From contig CALJDG010000048.1 in NCBI GenBank assembly GCA_938023865.1, positions 26,515-90,514 on the forward strand: 64,000 bases of DNA. The letters run 5' to 3'. Below, piece after piece: positions 60,191-64,000 of the stretch (position 1 is the stretch's first letter; each line of letters opens with the position of its first letter). The notes beneath the pieces were generated by a model. It did no database searches and was not told the DNA's origin. It saw only the letters and a list, made by a program, of their open reading frames with translations. A program made the position numbers and the translations under genes. Source of the stretch: an uncultured archaeon. Its GTDB lineage: Archaea; Thermoproteota; Bathyarchaeia; Bathyarchaeales; Bathycorpusculaceae.

Positions 60191-61477
60191 TTAAATTTGC
60201 AGTTTTTCAGGCTCAACACGCCTTTCCTTTATGCTTAAATCGCTAACCCTAAACTTTCTATCTCCGTAAAGAATGGCATAATCCTCGCCATCGTAAAGAG
60301 CCGCGGCTATCCTACCGATGGCATCCGCCTTCATAATGCCGCTCCCGCTGGCGCCGCCAACAGCTATCAAATCCTTTTCCTCAAAAACCACCGGGTGCCC
60401 ATCTAGAGTGTTAATTTCATAAAGCCCAGCAAAAGCGGAATATGGACGGCAATCTTGAAACTGGGGAAAATACTTTACAAGAACCTGATATATTCCATAT
60501 TGGTAGAAGCCTTTCTCAGGTTGGGGGTCATCCTCAAGCTTAAATGCCCTTGGAAAGTCATCTGCATAACTAAGCCAAAAAACCCTCTCGGTTGGAAACG
60601 GCCTTATCAAAACTCTCGGCTTAGGCAGAATAGTGAAGGGCAAGCAGCCAGCAGGATTGAATCCCTCGGTGAAAAGCAAATGCCTTAAAAGGGGACTCTT
60701 GGCTTCCACTGCAAAAACCTGCCTCTTTTTAGGCTTTATAAAACACTCAATTCCGACACTGTCCAAAAGTTGAGGAATCCAAGCACCCGAAGCTAAAATT
60801 GTTTTCTTCGCTTTAATTATCCCCGAATCCGTCTTTATACCTGAAATTCTGGACTCTTGCCAGAAGAAGGGTTCTCCGGCAATTCCAATAGGCTTGCATG
60901 CCTCAACTATTAAGTCTTGGACTTTAACGCCATAACGGATTTCCCCGCCGAGGCGCAAAAACTCTTCTTCATAAAACTTAACTACGCAGTCAGCGTCAAC
61001 GATTCCGGCCTTTGGAATAAAAATTCCCTTATAAACGTCTTTTAAACCCATAAGCTCAGCTTCTTCATCGTCACGCAAACATATATTTAAGCCGAGTGGC
61101 TTAGCAAGCTCTTCGGCTTCATACTCCCTATATTTTAGGCTTTTTGCTGCCAATTTTTTTAAGATTGGAGCCATTTCTGCAAAATCATCCTCGCCCAAGA
61201 GCCACAAATATCCTATAAAAAACAACTTTAAGTCTACGCCGAGCTCTGTTTGTACGTAATTATAGAAATCGACAGAAGAATCTGAAAGAACATAATTTAT
61301 TGGAGAAGAGAATAAACAGCGGAATGCAGACATGCTCTTAGCAGTGCTTCCTTGTCCAGCTGCGCTAAACTTGTCAATGACAAGTATTTTCGAATCTGGA
61401 TTTTGCCTTTTAATGTGATAGGCTGTTGATAAGCCGATAACGCCAGCTCCAACTATGATCGCGTCATATTCAGTCAA
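60191..61477 (-). CDS. FAD-dependent oxidoreductase (DAO/sarcosine oxidase-like)
   Basis: 428 aa; YDAIIVGAGVIGLSTAYHIKRQNPDSKILVIDK, AVGGASGSGIMKADAIGRIAA. Confidence 0.9.
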   Translation of the reverse strand: MTEYDAIIVGAGVIGLSTAYHIKRQNPDSKILVIDKFSAAGQGSTAKSMSAFRCLFSSPINYVLSDSSVDFYNYVQTELGVDLKLFFIGYLWLLGEDDFAEMAPILKKLAAKSLKYREYEAEELAKPLGLNICLRDDEEAELMGLKDVYKGIFIPKAGIVDADCVVKFYEEEFLRLGGEIRYGVKVQDLIVEACKPIGIAGEPFFWQESRISGIKTDSGIIKAKKTILASGAWIPQLLDSVGIECFIKPKKRQVFAVEAKSPLLRHLLFTEGFNPAGCLPFTILPKPRVLIRPFPTERVFWLSYADDFPRAFKLEDDPQPEKGFYQYGIYQVLVKYFPQFQDCRPYSAFAGLYEINTLDGHPVVFEEKDLIAVGGASGSGIMKADAIGRIAAALYDGEDYAILYGDRKFRVSDLSIKERRVEPEKLQI

Positions 61478-61604
61478 AGCTTTCCCTCGAGACTTGTGGA
61501 GTTTAAGAACGGTTAAAACATGTATTATAAATTTGCCTTTGGAATCTGTTTAAAAGGAACGTTTATCTATCTCAAAGGAATATGAGTCTAGAAATGCTTG
61601 GAAT

Positions 61605-63344
61605 GTGAAGGTTATGAACGTACGAATGGATGTTAAAGGTGTTTCAACCCTTTTGATTATAATTCTCATGATAATTTCAGCAATTGTTGGGGGAATAATT
61701 TCTTACGCCTTCACCATCGCCTACTTTACTAAAAAACCAGAAGGAACAACCCTTGCAATTACAGATGTCCGCATCGATAAGGAAGACGTCAGCCAATTCA
61801 CCATTTCCGTGCTTAACCCTTCTTACTCTCCAACAGATGCTACTGTTTCCAGAATAGCAATAAGCCTCGAAGAAGAGATGCAGCTCTACGATGTTGTTAA
61901 AACAGAACCGACCCTTGAAAATGGAATCGTTATCCCCATAGGCGAGTCTAAAAACATAACATGCATGAAGGTTAGGAGAGATAAAGCAAACGTCACACTT
62001 GGGGAACTCATTGGGAGTTATGGTTTCGCCGGGAAAAATATAATTATGCACGTGTTTTCTCCGGATTCGGTAGCCGCAAACGTAAAGGTAAAAGCTCCTT
62101 ACGTGAATCTCGACATAGCTGAGAAGTTTGACTCAAAATTCTCGTTCAAGAAATTTAACATAACTTTGACAAATAGTCCTCAATCAGAGGTTGATATAAT
62201 CATTAATGATATATTAATTGGCGGAATAGATGCACAAGCTAACCGCACAATTAAAGGAACCATAATTCCCAAAAATGGCGTACCTGTATGTTTCATGTTT
62301 AATGGAAGCTGGCATGGAGTTGTTAAGACATCAATTATTGTTTACACAAAGCAAGGATACATTTTCCGCAAAGAAGCTGAGCTAAAAAATGTAGAGGCAA
62401 CAATCCAAAACGTTAGTTTCAACATTGAGCGCAGAGACCACTTTAATGTGACAATTTTAAACTTTGCAGAATCCGCCCACTACGCAAACCTCACAATGAT
62501 TAAATGTAGGCTAAACAACGGAACCTACATCCCAGAAAAACTTTGCGATCCTCCTGTTGGAATAGCCCCAAATTCAACAGTCACCATCAGATACGATTGG
62601 AATTGGACAGAATATAGAGGAAGAAACATAACCATTGTGGCTCATTTCCTCCAAGATTTCGAAACCGCATTCTACACTGCGATCACCCCGCCTCCAATAA
62701 TAGTTAAAGTTTTGAATGAAACAAGCGTTTTTAATCCAAAGGACAAAGAACACTTTAACATAGCGATTCAGAATCATGTTTCATCGATTGAAGCTATCAA
62801 CGTGACAAAGATTGTTGTGAAAGGAGCAGTATTGAACGGCACAAAAGTGGATCCATCGCTTCCGTACGGGCTTATTGCACGGGGCGATTACACGACATTT
62901 AAATGCGACTTTAATTGGGCAAGTTTCGTGAGTGTTACCGACAGAAACTTAACACTAACAGTGCATGTTGTGGCAAGCATGTCGCGAAAGGAATACGCAT
63001 TTGATTTTGCTTTCGTTCTTCCAGTAGCAGAGCTCAACATTACATCCGTAGGCTGTGTAGAGATTGGTGGGATGAAATACTTGAATATAACCATTAAAAA
63101 CATGAATTATTCAATGTGGAACTTGACTTTGGCAAAAATTGTTATAACGGCTCAAGAGCTGACTGTTCCGCTAGAGTATGTATTTCCAAAAGGTCATACT
63201 CTTATAAATGTCGGCAGCGAGATTGTTTTGATATGTTCCTTTGATTGGCAAGAATACTTGGACAAAGATATAACAGTAACTGTCGTCACGGATGAGCGTG
63301 TAGAGGCTTCACGAGTTTATCATATTCCACAAAGTATCGCATAA
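61605..63344 (+). CDS. Repeat-containing surface protein with pilin-like N-terminal segment
   Basis: 579 aa; RMDVKGVSTLLIIILMIISAIVGGIISYAFT, then five divergent repeats starting (x)(x)FN(I/V)T(I/L)xN. Confidence 0.65.
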   Translation: MKVMNVRMDVKGVSTLLIIILMIISAIVGGIISYAFTIAYFTKKPEGTTLAITDVRIDKEDVSQFTISVLNPSYSPTDATVSRIAISLEEEMQLYDVVKTEPTLENGIVIPIGESKNITCMKVRRDKANVTLGELIGSYGFAGKNIIMHVFSPDSVAANVKVKAPYVNLDIAEKFDSKFSFKKFNITLTNSPQSEVDIIINDILIGGIDAQANRTIKGTIIPKNGVPVCFMFNGSWHGVVKTSIIVYTKQGYIFRKEAELKNVEATIQNVSFNIERRDHFNVTILNFAESAHYANLTMIKCRLNNGTYIPEKLCDPPVGIAPNSTVTIRYDWNWTEYRGRNITIVAHFLQDFETAFYTAITPPPIIVKVLNETSVFNPKDKEHFNIAIQNHVSSIEAINVTKIVVKGAVLNGTKVDPSLPYGLIARGDYTTFKCDFNWASFVSVTDRNLTLTVHVVASMSRKEYAFDFAFVLPVAELNITSVGCVEIGGMKYLNITIKNMNYSMWNLTLAKIVITAQELTVPLEYVFPKGHTLINVGSEIVLICSFDWQEYLDKDITVTVVTDERVEASRVYHIPQSIA

Positions 63345-63396
63345 GCCTTTTATCCTTTAAGCTTAAAAGCGTTGTTTCTCTAAGGTGAGGTAAGGA

Positions 63397-64000
63397 TTGG
63401 TCAATGTAAGGGTTACTGAGCGGGTCCGCACCATTGAGTATGCCATTCGCGATGTAATTGTTTATGCTAAAGTGCTTGCAAAGGCTGGGAGGAAAATTTA
63501 TTACTTAAACATTGGAGATCCTGTGGCCTTTGATTTTGATACTCCTGAGCATATTAAGCAAGCTTTATTTGAAGCCGTTAAGAGCGGGGCTAACGCTTAC
63601 TCCGCTTCTGAAGGTTTGCCTGAACTCAGAGAAGCCATTAGTGAGAAGGAAAAGCGATTGAATGGTGTGGATATTTCAGCCGACGATGTTATTGTGACGT
63701 CTGGAATTTCGGAAGGCATTCAAATGATTATGGCTGCCCTTATTGATGTAGGAGATGAGATCCTTCTTCCTGGCCCAACTTATCCGCCCTACATTTCATA
63801 TACAAGATTTTTTGGCGGGAAGCCCGTTACTTACGAAACCGTTGAGGAGCAAGGCTGGCAGCCAAACGTAAAAGATTTGGAAAGAAAAATTTCGAGTAAA
63901 ACCCGCGCAATTGTTATTATCAATCCCAACAATCCATGTGGTGCTCTTTACGATGAGAAAATTTTGAGGAAAATTTTGGATTTAGCCGCTGAGCATGGCA
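63397..64000 (+). CDS. Class I/II aminotransferase, 5' part (continues beyond window)
   Basis: TTG start; direct translation (M)VNVRVTERVRTIEYAIRDVIVYAKVLAKAGRKIYYLNIGDPVAFDFDTPEHI...DDVIVTSGISEGIQMI...LLPGPTYPPYISY...IINPNNPCGALYDE; no stop in window so absent from ORF track. Confidence 0.93.
   Translation, partial: MVNVRVTERVRTIEYAIRDVIVYAKVLAKAGRKIYYLNIGDPVAFDFDTPEHIKQALFEAVKSGANAYSASEGLPELREAISEKEKRLNGVDISADDVIVTSGISEGIQMIMAALIDVGDEILLPGPTYPPYISYTRFFGGKPVTYETVEEQGWQPNVKDLERKISSKTRAIVIINPNNPCGALYDEKILRKILDLAAEHG

Overview
The window looks like chromosomal DNA from an archaeon. Gene content (thermosome, archaeal topoisomerase I, RadB, EndoQ, CarS, AglB/STT3, prefoldin, TadA/FlaI-type pilus genes, archaeal apgM) suggests a Bathyarchaeia-like TACK lineage; this is inferred from gene content only. 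About 60 protein genes are tightly packed on both strands. By eye I found no rRNA, tRNA, CRISPR array or transposon. Main themes are DNA repair and replication (PolB, TopA, Nth, EndoQ, endonuclease IV-like, RadB), N-glycosylation (STT3, GT4-type phosphosugar transferase, possible OST3/6-like protein), a type IV pilus cluster, ECF transport (EcfT/A/A plus a distant QueT), lower glycolysis (bacterial-type GAPDH, PGK, ApgM), GH57/glycosyltransferase genes, and two aminoacyl-tRNA synthetases. The strongest unexplained signals are: (1) related leaders upstream of both synthetase genes in the window, each with an 8-codon uORF carrying cognate-amino-acid codon(s) at position 6 (ThrRS: MGYLETQV; ProRS: MGDYVPPC), flanked by shared sequence blocks and potential hairpins; (2) a compact pseudoknot-like leader before queT in which a hairpin loop CCTCCC is complementary to the Shine-Dalgarno GGGAGG, resembling the layout of preQ1-II riboswitches; (3) an unlisted 28-codon eL41 ribosomal protein gene; (4) a catalytic-only ThrRS whose C-terminus is broken by an apparent single-base deletion; (5) candidate archaeal relatives of eukaryotic PAC4 and OST3/6.
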